A stretch of DNA of 64,000 bases from Geosiphon pyriformis (Eukaryota; Glomeromycota; Glomeromycetes; Archaeosporales; Geosiphonaceae). This document shows positions 14,126 to 26,090 of the stretch, piece by piece. The notes under the pieces were generated by a model. The model was not told the DNA's origin. It made no database searches and saw nothing but the letters and a program-made list of their open reading frames with translations. The DNA is taken from the NCBI GenBank assembly GCA_016748015.1, contig JAAOMT010000586.1, forward strand, positions 604,534-668,533. The letters run 5' to 3'. Position 1 is the stretch's first letter. Each line of letters begins with the position of its first letter. Position numbers and translations under genes: made by a program.

Positions 14126-16460
14126 ACATGTAACTTAAGTGTTCTTTATTTATTTTTTAGCCAATTATATAGTTGAATTGCTCAATCTGTGAAAAGATTA
14201 AAGTTTTTCTTATGAATTGTGTTGTTTGTAGTGGTGTGAATTTATTGCTATGACTTTTAAAGATTCTGGCTAGTTTATTTACTTGTATCTATAAAGGTTT
14301 ATTATAAATCTCAAAAAAAAAATCAATCATATAAAAAAATAATACATAAGTACAGTACTTCCAATATTACAAAATAAGCTAAAATCAATTCGATTAAAGG
14401 CATAAAAACATTGTTAATTACGAACTTTATAGTAAAGAAGAGCCATAATTGATAAAGTTTATCAAACTTGAGATTTATCAAAAAAGATTCAACAATATTA
14501 CTTAGATTATATATATTACAAAATTAAAAAATCTATAAATATAAAAATTATATTTACCAAATTACATATTCAAATTGATAAATAAAATCTTTTTACTAAG
14601 ACTATCTTTTGTTTTTAATTGTTTTTTTTACAAATTCTTTGGCTTTCAAATAAAGTTTAACAAAGTTTTTTTATTTTTTAATATTACATATATCTAAAAA
14701 ATTTAAATTTCGAATTTAAAAATAAAATATCATTTATAATACAACTAAAATCAGATTTTTGTCTTATATTTTTTTAACATACCAATTTAAATTGGCTTTA
14801 TATTTTTTAAATGATTTAAGTAATAATACAAAAAAAATCAAGTAATAAATAAAATCAATACTTTATAATACTTACAAAAATTTCATAAATATTATTTTAT
14901 ATTAACTTATTTTTATATATTTTGTTAATTATTTGTATTTAATATTACTAAAATTTGTAAGTTATAATATTAATTTTTTATTAAAATTCAAAATATTAAT
15001 AAAACAAAATAAAAAACAATAAAATCAAAATTTTATTTATTATAATTGTTTTATTTATTTAAAAAATATTTAATAAATTTTTTTTAATTCTTAAACTTAT
15101 TATAATTAAAAAAAAAATACAATTTAATTTTTTATATAATATTTTTTTATTTGTTTAAATTTAAACTTGTTTATTGAAAATTTTTTTTTTTACTAAAGTT
15201 AACAATAATATTTTAAAAAATAATAAATAAAAAACTCTAAATTCAGATTAAAAAAACAAAACATAAAAAAAACATATAACAAAAATAAAAAAATTTTAAA
15301 TTTAATATTTTTAAATATAAATTATTTTTATTATTAAAAAAAAAATAACAATTAAATTAATTGTTAAATAATAAAAATTATAATAAACAAAAATATTTAA
15401 ATATAATACAAAAAATCAAAAATAATAATATATTTAAAAAACTATTTTTTATTTTTATTTTTATAAATAATAACAAAATTTTTTAACAATTTATAAAAAG
15501 TTAATTTTGACCAAAAAAAAAACTTTATTATAAATTTTACAAAAATATAAATTTAATATATTTGTTTTAATTGATATTTCTATAAAATTTATAACAATAA
15601 ATTTTAATTTTAATATTTAATTTAAATTTAAACAAAAACAATAATATTAATAATATATATTTATTAATATAAATACAAATTAACAAATAATTAAATTGTT
15701 AATAATAGTTAACTTAAATAAATTAAATTTAAATATGTAGATTTTTTTAAAAATATTATAAAAAATCTAATTTAAATAATTATATTAATAAAAATATTAT
15801 TACAAATAAAATTTAATTCTTTAAAAATTTTACAATTATGAAAAAACAAGAAAAAATAACACAGTTAATTTAAAAAAATTAGTAATTAATTTAAAAAAAA
15901 ATATATTAAGCATTAAAATTATGTAAAATTAAATTGTAAAAACTTTGCTAATTAATAATATAATAAAAAAATACATAAAAAAGACTATTTTAAAAAATCA
16001 ACTTGAATTATTTTATACATAATAAAAAAATGTTATTAAAATTCAAAAAAAAACAAAATAAAAGATAAAAATATCAAATATATTTACAAATTAGAATATT
16101 TAATATAAATTATTTAATTATATATAAAAAAACTTTTAAAAAAATAATAAATAAAATTATTATAAGTTAATTATCAGATGCAATTTTTTAATTATTTAAT
16201 AATAAAACAGTTGGTTTGTTAAAAATATTAAATAAACTTTGAAAACAGAATAATACTTTAATTTATAATATATGTTATTAAAGCTTTTTAACTTTTGCAT
16301 AAGATTAAAAATAGTCTTAAAACATTGAATCAAAGTCTGAGTATTAATGTAAAAAAAATCAATAATCTACAAATATAAAATTAAAAACGTATAATTTGAT
16401 TATTGTTTTTAATTAAGAAAATATATATTAATTAAATTTAATTATTATTTTTTATTTCCA
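14126..16460. other. Extremely AT-rich block, no gene seen
   Basis: About 2.3 kb composed almost entirely of A and T, with long A and T runs and no usable reading frames on either strand. It separates MED15 from cyclin C. It may be an old decayed repeat or a structural AT island; nothing in it can be assigned. Confidence 0.8.
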
Positions 16461-16485
16461 TTGGAAATCTTTTCATCGGTCTTGT

Positions 16486-16491
16486 CACGTG
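16486..16491. promoter_or_regulatory. CACGTG E-box upstream of cyclin C
   Basis: A palindromic CACGTG within GTCACGTG lies 57 bp before the cyclin C start codon, at the edge of the AT-rich block. It matches the consensus for bHLH factors such as Cbf1. Function is inferred. Confidence 0.35.
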
Positions 16492-16547
16492 AAATTTATA
16501 TATTAAGTTTTAACATGGAGACCTTGTCTTTCTACCCGATATTCATA

Positions 16548-18423
16548 ATGGCCGCTGACTTTTGGGCCTCAACTCATGGGTATGTATCATTATAACAATT
16601 TCTTTAAAAGTTCCAAAAATCCCTCTTCATTTAATAATTTAATATTTTTCATATCCTTTTTGAATTCACCCTTGTTTCAAGACGTCACTGGATACTTGAT
16701 AGGAGAACTTTGGAAAAGTCCCGTCAACCCGATCTGAAATATGTAAACGAAATAGAACTAGGGAAGTTACGTATATGGTATGCAAATTGTATGTACTCTT
16801 GAAAGGTATAACTAATGAAATAAACAATTTTTTAAAATTGAAAATTTAATAAATTATGGGATTGATGGTTTTCAAAAAATCTTCATCTAATAGTTTTATA
16901 AAATTTTTGAATATTGGATCTGCCGGTCTAATATAATGATTTTTTATTTTTTTTTTACTTCAAGTAATTCATAATCTGGGTAAAAAACTCAGTGTAAAAC
17001 AAGTCATTATCGCTACGGCTATAACGTACTTTAAACGTTTTTATACAAAGTAAGTATTAAAAATCTGAGTTTCTGTATTTTTGTTATTTTAATATTTGTT
17101 TTTTTGTTTTTTTTTTAAAAAAAAAATTATGATTTTAGTTTTTTAATACCATCATTAATTTCTCAGAAATACATATAGAAACACAGATCCAAATCTTGTA
17201 GCGGCTACTTGTATGTACTTGGCATGCAAGATGGAAGAATCTCCACTTCATATTAAAACTGTAATCAATGATATGAAAGTTATTGTGAATAATTGCAAAA
17301 AGAGTATGAAAAATTTTTAATTTAATTTTATTCATATAATTTTTACTTTTTACTCTAAACAAAAGATTTAATCTTTATAATTTTAATCTAACAGCGACTC
17401 CATCCATATCTACTGAACAATCTTCATTCCCTTATGATAATCAAAAAGTAGCTGAAATGGAATTTTACCTTCTCGAAGAACTAGAATTCAACTTGATAAT
17501 CTATCATCCATACCGTACCTTGACCATATTAGCTCAAGAACTCGGTGCGAAACATGATGCGATTCGTGACGCGTGGACAATTGTCAATGATTCTTATAAA
17601 TCTGATTTATGTCTTTTACATGCCCCACACATGATTGCTATTGCTGCACTTTATATACCAATTGCTATGAAATCGAATGATAATGTGATTAATAATATTT
17701 CTCCTAACGTTACCCCTATTATTCCTAGTAGTGGTCGAAGAAGTGCATCAACTATTACTACTACTACTACTACTACTACTACAACAACTACAACTACTAC
17801 TACTACTTCTTCTTCGTCATCATCAAAAAATGATAATAGTATTGGTAAAACTAATGATTTGAAAAAATGGTTTGCTAATTTGAATGTTGATATGGAAGAG
17901 GTAATAAAGAGAAATTTATTTGAGCTTCAGTTTTTCTTTTTTTGTTATTATCCTTTTTCATTTATTTGGTTTTAATCATATTACTAAAAAAATCTTCATT
18001 TCCTCCTCTCCCGAAAAAAAAAAGATAACTGAAATAGTCCAAGAATTGTTAACACTATATGAATCATGGAATCAATATACAGATGATCAAATTCCGGAAA
18101 TATTCTTAAAATTGAAAACATCCACATCAGAAATAGATGATCTTGTCACAACTACAACTACCATTACTACTACTACTACTACTACTACTACCAACGCCAC
18201 CCCCACCCCCACCCCCACTGCCACTGCCACTGCCACTGCCACCAACAACAATAATCCAATCATTACTACTAACACCAACGCTATAAGAGCTTTTCAATTT
18301 GAAACTAATAATTCTAAAATTGAAGATTATTTCGATCTTGAGGATCCAGATCAAGTCTTTGTTCAAGAAATTTTGCAAAAGTATCAGCCTGAAACTTCTT
18401 CTGATTCGGAAATTGTGAATTGA
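16548..18423 (+). CDS. SSN8: Cyclin C (Mediator kinase-module cyclin, SSN8)
   Basis: Multi-exon gene starting MAADFWASTHG, the cyclin C N terminus (compare MAGNFWxSSH). The following exons read RHWILDRRTLEKSRQPD, then LSVKQVIIATAITYFKRFY, then NTYRNTDPNLVAATCMYLACKMEE: the first cyclin box, including the TxxxYxxRFY and LAxKxEE signatures. The 17,395-17,899 exon holds the second cyclin box (EMEFYLLEELEFNLIIYHPYR; AWTIVNDSYKSDLCLLHAP). A large insert of poly-Thr/Ser lies before KWFANLNVDMEE, and the last exon (about 18,026-18,423) carries ITEIVQELLTLYESW and a second Thr/Pro/Ala repeat. Cyclin C pairs with CDK8/Srb10 in the Mediator kinase module. The Thr repeat inserts are unusual for the family. 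Splice sites of the two small middle exons are approximate. Confidence 0.88.
17751..17824. repeat. (ACT)n repeat coding poly-Thr then poly-Ser in cyclin C
   Basis: ACT/ACA triplets followed by TCT/TCG/TCA triplets encode about 17 Thr and 7 Ser between the second cyclin box and its last helix. The tract is likely length-polymorphic. Confidence 0.9.
18148..18242. repeat. Second Thr/Pro/Ala triplet repeat in cyclin C tail
   Basis: ACT, ACC CCC and ACT GCC alternations encode a Thr-rich, then Thr-Pro, then Thr-Ala repeat in the C-terminal tail of cyclin C. The switch from ACT to a six-base ACCCCC and then ACTGCC unit shows stepwise repeat expansion. Confidence 0.9.
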
Positions 18424-18963
18424 ATTTTTCTTTTTGAGAATAAATTTTTGAAAAAATAATGGCTACCAATATTTAAGGTAATTATTCTTATTTAATCTAA
18501 TTACCTTTCTTTTGGTCCAATAACGATTTATATTTGTTTAAAAAATCACACTTATCCAATTTTTACAAAGGAAATTAGAAATTTACAGTTTATAATTTTT
18601 TAAACCATCCCCTTTTTTTGATCAAAGAATAAAGTTCTTTTCGAGATCTTCAACCTCTTGTAGTTTTAATAATCCCCATACAAATCATTACTTTTTAAAT
18701 TAAATATAATAATAATAATAATAATAATAATGAGTGATTCTAATATGTAACAGTTGATTTTAGAAAGATTATATTAACCATTCAATACAAAAGCTTTCCT
18801 ACAACAAAAACCACCTCCCCTCCCCCCCCATCTGATTTTTATTTAATGACATCTAATATCTGGTTGATATCTGACTTGTCTTTTTAAAAGCTTCCTTTGA
18901 GTATGGTCTCAGAAAAAGAAAAAAGAATCCAGCTTCATACAAGATAGCTTTGTTTTGGGTTAA

Positions 18964-19002
<39 letters not shown>

Positions 19003-19715
19003 TTGAATATAGTGGTCAATGTGCTTCAATACAACTCATGTAAGAAACTTACGCGATCAAAATCATCTTATCTAACAGTTTCTCTTTAAATATATAACGT
19101 TCAACGTGATTTGTCTTATTATATGAATTCCAAAAATTTTATCTGGGGCCTATTCGATTCTCCATGCAATAATTCTTTGTTTTCTTTAGATACCCAAGAT
19201 CTAGGGTTTCATCTAATATCTTCTCATCCTTGAAACTCTTCAAATGTGCATAATGTGTAAGTTTACTCTTAAAAATTGTATGCTTTTAATACTTGTAATT
19301 ATTCTCTTCTTTCTTCCTGACAAGTCTTAAAAAGATATAAATAAAAGAATTCTCGGCTGCCCAAATAAAACCCCAATATTTGATAGACTCTTATGTTTTC
19401 GTATGTTTGAATCATATATTGCTCGCTACCCAACTCTTATGCAAATATTAATTTTATCATTACTAATAAGGGTTCCATTCTATTAAATAGTTTTTAGTAA
19501 AATTGGACCACATTAAGAGGTCCAGTCCATAAAACCCAGTAAAAAAGCAACTGTGTCTTTTTTTATAAAAATTTCTTGTGAATAGCTTCTTTTAATTAAA
19601 AAAATTTGACGCGTGATCATCATGATTTTCGTCAATCATCACATCTGCCAATTCCAAAAAACACGCTTCTATAGTTTGATTCTTGGAGCGAGCCTAGTAA
19701 TACTAGTTACCAGAA
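18424..19715. other. Intergenic with two microsatellites
   Basis: No convincing gene. It contains an (AAT)n run at about 18,706-18,730 and a (TTA)n run at about 18,965-19,000. A small inverted repeat, GGACC...GGTCC, lies at about 19,505-19,522. The 3' part must carry the promoter of the HAUS3-like gene. Confidence 0.6.
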
Positions 19716-22501
19716 ATGTCTTCCTTGACAAAACCTGAACTTCCGAGAATGGCCTCTGCAACTTCTTTCATTGCTCTTCTCAAAAGTTTAAAATATCCAC
19801 ACGCGTCCGAACTACTTCCTGAACAAATATCCTGGGCTACTGAAAACTCCGAAACGCGTGTTATATTTGATTGGTTATGCGAGAATATTGACCTTGAAAA
19901 TAATGTGGTGAATAAGGAAATACTAACATTGTAAGTGGTAAGATTTAGGTAGGAATTTATTTGTAAATGTTATCAGCCAAAAATCGAATGGTTAAAAGGT
20001 GAAATCAATATATATTTTTTCAATTGATTTTTTATTTCTATTTACCCATTTTATTGTTGAATTTGAAAAGAGATAACGTGCAAAATATTGAATCTAAAAT
20101 ACAACCATTGCGTAAACGTCATAATAATTTAATTATTCATAAAAATCTGATAAAGTGAGTGTACTTTAACACGTTTCGATATACTTTTATTTAAAACATT
20201 GTAAATTGCTAACTGAATTTCTGTTTCACGATCAAAAATAGATCAACAATTTCTGGCCTTGAAACCCAACTTGAGAACCTAAGAGGTGTCCTTGAAGACT
20301 TAGATGAGAGCTATAAAGAGAAAGATAGATATTTTGAGCAAGATTCGATCAAGGTTGGCATAATAGATACATTTCCTACCGGATAATGTCATTAAATGGG
20401 AATAACTTCTTTTCAATAAATTATCTTCATTAACTTTTTATGATCATCCATTTATTTAGTTGGATTTGAACATGACCGATACCGCAAATGCTGTCAAAGA
20501 TGTGGTTACCGAGCGAAAAATCCAAAATGGCAAAGGTGTAATTCGATTCTATTATTGTATTTCACCATTTCTCCATTCATTATCCCGAATATGATAATAA
20601 GTCTTCTTTACTTTTACCAGGTAAGATAAGACGAAATTTTATGTATCAATGCTCGAATGCATTTAAGGAGTTTGTTGAGGTTGATCAGAATTTCACATAC
20701 AAGTTGGAGGAACACTGTAAAAGTTTTTTTTCTTCGGTATGGAAATGTTTTTGTTTTCGACTCCTTTGATTAATGAAAGAATATTAACTAGATTCTTGAA
20801 TAATTCAGGCTACGACTGATTTTTCTCAGGATGACAGTATAGTTCAGGAAATAGCCAGATTAAAGTCTATGTATTTAATAAACTATTTTAGTCTCCAATT
20901 TTTTGTAACCACGCTTAAAATATCCCTTTTCTCCTTTTATTCAGATATCCTAATACAGAGCGTAGGTTGATAGAAGCTACAATAGAGCATCAACGTCTTT
21001 CAACCTTTCTGCTTGCGTTGGTAAACGAAATTAACCAAGTTGATAGCTATATTCCTGATAAAGAAGTTCTCAGGTGAATCTCTAGATTTTAGATTTCTTC
21101 AATTTTAAATTTAGACTAATTTTCAAAGTTTTTGTTCAGATCCAAATTTCAACAAAATTCTGTTATAATCTCCTCCGTCAACGAACAAATCAAAGATAGT
21201 CTTGTAAAAATTGAAGCCCTATTAAAATCACTCGCTGAGACTCACATTGAAAACCCGATTTTGATTGCCGAAAATATTTCAAAATCAAATTGCCAAACCT
21301 CTATAATCAGATGTCTGGATGTGGTGAGTTGCTCCCTCTGATTCATAATTAATGGATATCACCTTTTGCTTATTGGTGCTTTTTTTTAACAAGCGCTATT
21401 AGGTTATCGATTTATCGTTATCGCAATATGCTCACAATCAATTCATTGCACAAGCCTGTCAGATTGAGTACGAAAACCAGAAAACGGTGGATGAATTGCT
21501 GATTAAGATCAAAAATGAGTTACAAGTAAAAAAAGATGATTCAGAAAAGCGAATAGTATGTCTCTATCGCTCTTTCTTATCAATAAAGAATTTCCAAAAT
21601 TCTTTGTATTTTCCAACTATTTACCTGGGATCGGATTTTATTTTTAGGCTCTATTTTCTGCAAAATGCTTGAACAATCCAGAAACAACCAGCGTGGTGTC
21701 TAGTCATGATCATTTGTTACTTTCCATGAAAAATTTGATGTTTCTGGATGGAAGTAAGTTTCAAATACAAAAGTCAGTTTGAAAGAATATTTTACATGTT
21801 AATAAATTGGATTATTAATTTTACAGCGAATGAAAAGTTTAGCAATGACCCATCGGAAGGATCATATTCATTCTTTACATCATATCAATCTTTGAAAGAA
21901 AAAATATCCCAGATTCAAGAGTGCAAAGGAAATGTTTCCCACAACCTTGAAGAAGAATTGAAAGAGTTACAAGAATTTGTTGAAATTTGGTAAAACGATT
22001 AGCTTTTTTTGAATAATTTATCTTTTTCGTGAAATCGAAATTTACTATCATGATATCAATTTTGCTTACAGTTCCCGGTTTGAACAAACGATGATAGAAA
22101 CTTTGTACAGTAATTCCCTCACATCCGAATTACTATTGACCCCGATAGTATGTATATTTTTTGGTAAATTAATTTGCTAGACATTTTTATGGATTATTAG
22201 AAATTTAACAAATTTGCTCCGTTTTTTCTACAGTCATTGTCAGATTTGCAACTCACACTACGTGCCAAAACAAATCGGCTTCAACCAAAGTTGAGCCAAA
22301 TTGCTAAAGTGAGTTAAATATAAATTGAATTATTTGGCATGTCTTTTATTTGCATTTACTAAGTGAGATCTTTTATATTTTGAATATTTTATTTAGGAAT
22401 TGATGGCTACCGACCAGATCAGAAAACGTAAAGAATTGTTTCATTTGTTTCACACAGATCCTGAACAGTTTCAAAACCGTTTCTTTGGGAATTTAAGTTG
22501 A
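19716..22501 (+). CDS. HAUS3: HAUS3-like subunit of the augmin complex
   Basis: Many-exon gene. The first exon (19,716-19,930) reads FIALLKSLKYPHASELLPEQ, then FDWLCENIDLENNVVNKEIL. This resembles the conserved N-terminal domain of animal HAUS3 (FVEMLKKIGYPKAD; FLKWFCGNVNEQNVLSEREL). Later exons verified in phase are 20,071-20,154, 20,242-20,353 and 20,460-20,535. They continue to about 22,501 and are mostly charged, heptad-like coiled coil (for example STISGLETQLENLRGVLEDL), as in HAUS3. The stop is TGA at 22,499. Augmin recruits gamma-tubulin to existing microtubules in the spindle. Middle exon borders were not all fixed, and the identity rests on the N-terminal domain plus coiled-coil architecture. 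Confidence 0.65.
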
Positions 22502-22759
22502 TAAAACTCTATGGCAAGTTTGAAATTAACTCCAGGTATTTTATTTATAATATTTACAATTCGTTCTATAACCCTCAAATTATTTTTGCAACGGACAAAT
22601 ACTCGGGTTTGAACATTACTACCCTCTCAAAAAATTAAATAAAGTAGAAATCACTTACCTCGGATTCATATGACTTCTGAGATAGTCTCGGGTACGTCTT
22701 TCCAGCTGTTGACAAAGACAAATTTCTTAAAAACTAACTGGAAATGTCATGTCATTATT

Positions 22760-23325
22760 TTATCCATTATCCTCTTTTGGGTCGCCAACCTTATTGTGAT
22801 TCAATAAACCATAATAATAGAATAGGAGAAAAACTGAAACAATACAGATCACGATATAGCACAAATATCTCTGATTTCGAACCGAAATCATATGGCGAAA
22901 GCGACTAACAGTAGTGTTCAATGACCCGGTAAACGTTGTGAATGAAGAATCCTAACGAATGATGAAAGAAATTTGTAATCTAGATATGTATTCACTCATA
23001 TCGACCCGAAAAATATTAAACGCTTGACAATAAATACCGTTTCCTCTAACAAATTAACTTGATCATTTACTTCGTGATGAATATCTAGGGTGAGCTATTT
23101 CAAAAGAGACCAAGGTTTTAAAATGTTGGATTAGTAGTTAGCAAAGTATGAACTTTGATATTATCATGAGTCCAAGTGAACCACAGGAAACTTTACAGGT
23201 TGCAGACTAGAAAAATTCACCTTATGTAAAGCCGAGACTTTTGAATTGAGTTCTTCTAGGTGCAAGTCATTTTGTGCTTCGTATGTACGAGCAGTCGAGG
23301 AGTTGTGATCCCGGTGTGATGACAT
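22760..23325 (-). CDS. BET1: BET1-like SNARE (ER-Golgi)
   Basis: Three exons in phase 0 (23,221-23,325; 23,038-23,094; 22,760-22,951) give a 117-residue protein, the length of animal BET1. The N terminus MSSHRDHNSSTARTYEAQND leads into a SNARE helix (LHLEELNSKVSALHKLTLDI, then HHEVNDQVNLLEETDSSF) with the zero-layer Gln at NDQVN. A linker and one C-terminal membrane anchor follow (YLCYIVICIVSVFLLFYYYG). The order and the LCY at the membrane edge match animal BET1 closely. The protein acts in fusion of ER-derived vesicles with the Golgi. The last residues (KVGDPKEDNG) may be intron read-through if the GTTGGC after AAG is a donor. The gene lies tail to tail with the HAUS3-like gene. Confidence 0.85.
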
Positions 23326-24124
23326 TCTCGACAGGCAATTTGCGATTAAAGAACCATAGTCTAACTTTTAAAGTTATGTAAAAAAGGTTTGATTATTTTA
23401 AAAATTTTAATAATTAATAAAACACAATAATATTTATCATTATTTATTGTTTATTGTTTAAAGAAATTAAATTTTAAACAAATAATCTATTTAATTACCG
23501 AATAAATATTATGTAATTTAAATCATATATTAAATTATTATGTTAATTTAGAAAAACTCAAGTGGTTGGTCACGTGCAAACTGCGTCTATTATAGAATGT
23601 TTTTAGTTTTGTTTGTGATAGAAAAAAAAATTTCTAAGTTTTAAATATTTTTCATCAACTTTTTGTGATTAAAGTAAATTAATTTTTTAGAAATAAATTT
23701 AATTATTTTTTTGATTTGGATAATATTTAATTACAATTATTAATTCTAAATTTTAAGCTATTTAATCATAAAATATAAAAAATATTAATGTTTCAAATTT
23801 AAAAATTAGATAATTGTTTTTGGTAACATATTTTTAAGCAATTGTTATATATTATATTTTTAAAAATTTTATTATTTAAACATAATTTGTAAATTTAATT
23901 ATTTAAAATATTGTAAATATAAATAATCTATTTTATTTGTTATTAAATTTTTTATTTTATTGTTTTTTAGTTTTTATACAATATAATAAATTTTTATTAT
24001 TTATTTTGTAAATAATAAAACTGTTTAAAAGTTTGTTATTATGTTTGGCTTTTTGTTGTTTTTAAAAATACTTAATATTTTGTATTGTAATTTAATAAAT
24101 GTTTTTTAAAATTTTTAATAATTT
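23326..24124. other. BET1 upstream region and AT-rich spacer before the LINE array
   Basis: Mostly AT-rich sequence without a gene. It holds a short LINE-tail-like stretch (next entry) and a CACGTG at 23,571-23,576, about 245 bp upstream of the BET1 start. The boundary to LINE copy A is not sharp. Confidence 0.5.
23552..23615 (+). mobile_element. Possible LINE 3'-tail relic
   Basis: ACTCAAGTGGTTGGTCACGT, then a diverged GTCTATTATAGAATG stretch, resembles the LINE 3' UTR at 30,790-30,850 (GAATGACTGGTCACGTG, then CGTCTAGTTTAGAT). It is short, so it could instead be a promoter element with E-box CACGTG for BET1. Confidence 0.4.
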
Positions 24125-24175
24125 ATATATTTTTTCTACTTGCTATATTTCACTATTTCTCTTATAAATAATCCA

Positions 24176-26090
24176 TTTGTTGTGGACCTGGAAGCTGCTC
24201 CCAGTGGTAGTATGTTGAATAAGAAAGCTTCTGTTGGTGCTTTTTCTGGTTCTACTGGTGGTTTCTCCTCTCAAAAGAAAAAAGTTTCTCTTCACCATAT
24301 GATTCAGTCTGGTGATAAACATGAAGCTGCTTTGGCCAAACCTTGTTTTAAAGGAAGTCAATACTCGGATATAGAAAGTGATTCTGGTAACAGTGTTGCT
24401 GGTAACATATTGGCTGGTGGTGGTGATGGTTCTCTTTTCAGCTCAGCTGCAATGACTCCTAAGGCAAAGAAGATTAAGAATAATTTGGACTGCAGTTCTC
24501 TTCTTGGTTCCTTGGATTATAATATGGACGATAATGATGGTAGTCCTCTCTCTTCTCCTTTTGGTATTTCTCTGGACAGGATTTGGTTAGATCCTAAAAT
24601 TATTAAGACTTAAGTAGAGATAGCAGTTAAGAAATTATTTGTTTTGGATATCAATATCTCAAATATGGAAGGCAAATCAGTGACAGCAAAGACTCAGCTC
24701 ATAAGAAAAATTTTCTCAAAAATCATTGGTTTTGGGGGGGGCCACTATCCCTTCAAAATTTGAAGAGATTATCAGATCCACATTCACATCAGAAGAAAGC
24801 ATGAAAAAAGCTGTGTCATTGACTGGAGAAAATGGGATCATCGTAAACACCAATTTCAAGAGACAGGGAGTGCATTCAGATCGGACTGTGGTGATAAAAA
24901 AAATTTCCATGAACATGCCAAAAGAAATGATCATCACTGTAGTATCCGAGTATGGTCAGATTGTGTCTATCAAAGTTCAGTTAATTGGGCTGTAATAGAA
25001 GACTGTGGTGAAGTTCACCGAATCTAGCCAGGCTGATCTGTTAGCATCAAAATGGTCATTCCTAATTGGGAAAGATTCTGTGCGTGTGGCCAAAGCTATG
25101 GAAGATCGTGAGACATGGGCTTTTAGGGATCAATTCAGGGTGCTTCTTTTCACATTGCCAGTGGGAACAACAGCTCATGATCTTGGGACTCTTTTGGAAG
25201 GGGCTGGTGGGAAAACTTGTGTCATCAATCGTTCATTGGAGACTGGCAATAGAACTTACTGTGCTGTGGTCTGTTTTGAATCTGATGAAGCTATGGAATC
25301 AGCTTTTCGCATGGAGCCAATCTTTGATGGTGTGAAACTCTCATGGGCTAGGTTGGATTTAGTTCACTGTGAACAGTGTGGAAAGTTTGGTCATTCTGCC
25401 TTGGAATGTAATGCTGAGATTGTGTCAGCTTCCCAGTCATTCAAGTCATTTAAAAAGTCTGCTAACTTGGATACTCATCTCCAGTTGGCCAAATTATATG
25501 CTAAAAAGAAGGTTCCGATCTCTCGTCCTGTTGCTTTTGGAGGCAAATCCTGGGCCCAAGTGGTCTCAGTTGCTTCAGTCTCTCATGGTTTTCATGATGG
25601 CTCTGGTTCTGGTTCTCTGCCTTTTGGTGCTTCAAGTTCTGGTGGTACCCCTCCCCTTTTTTCTATGGTCGATTTCCCCTTGGGTACATGTTTGGCATGG
25701 CTGGAACGCTCTATGGAGCTCTTATCTGATCAAATTTTGAACATTTTTCTTTGTCTTGACAATTTCAGTTTGGTGCCTTCAGCTCCTCTTTCTAGTATGA
25801 TTTCTTTTGTGGGTACTCCTCATCTATCCATCTCTGATTCTCTTATGGTTGCTAACTCTGACTTGGGTTCCAACATAGTGTTAAATGTTCCTATGATTCA
25901 GCCTATTTCTCTTTCCTCTGGCAATAACAATTCTCAATTGGATCTAAGCAGTTCCAAGGTGCTAACTTCTAAAGTTGGCATTTTAGAGTCAAAGTTGGTT
26001 GCCCTTGATGCCTCCATTGGCTCAATTTTGGCAAAGTTAGAGCAGATGTGTGCTGGTTCAGGTTCTCTGGTCCTCTTCTCATCTCAATGA
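24176..26090 (+). pseudogene. LINE A ORF1: RRM-RRM-CCHC nucleic-acid-binding protein, broken
   Basis: Encodes the RNA-binding protein of the element. A Ser/Gly-rich N terminus is followed by an RRM-like fold (IKKISMNMPKEMIITVVSEY), a second RRM-like fold (VLLFTLPVGTTAHDLGTLLE) and a CCHC zinc knuckle (CEQCGKFGHSALEC). A long Ser-rich tail ends in a weak heptad segment. It is broken by TAA at 24,611 (Gln in copy B), an eighth G in the G-run at about 24,735 (copy B has seven), and TAATAG at 24,993 (Trp-Gln in copy D). The rest, 25,005-26,090, is open. The stop overlaps the ORF2 start as ATGA at 26,087-26,090. Confidence 0.85.

Noticed and set aside
19500-19530. GGACC...GGTCC inverted repeat as a transposon end or terminator
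   Set aside because: It is too short and lacks a partner end or target duplication; a similar 12-base match at about 13,405-13,420 is likely chance.
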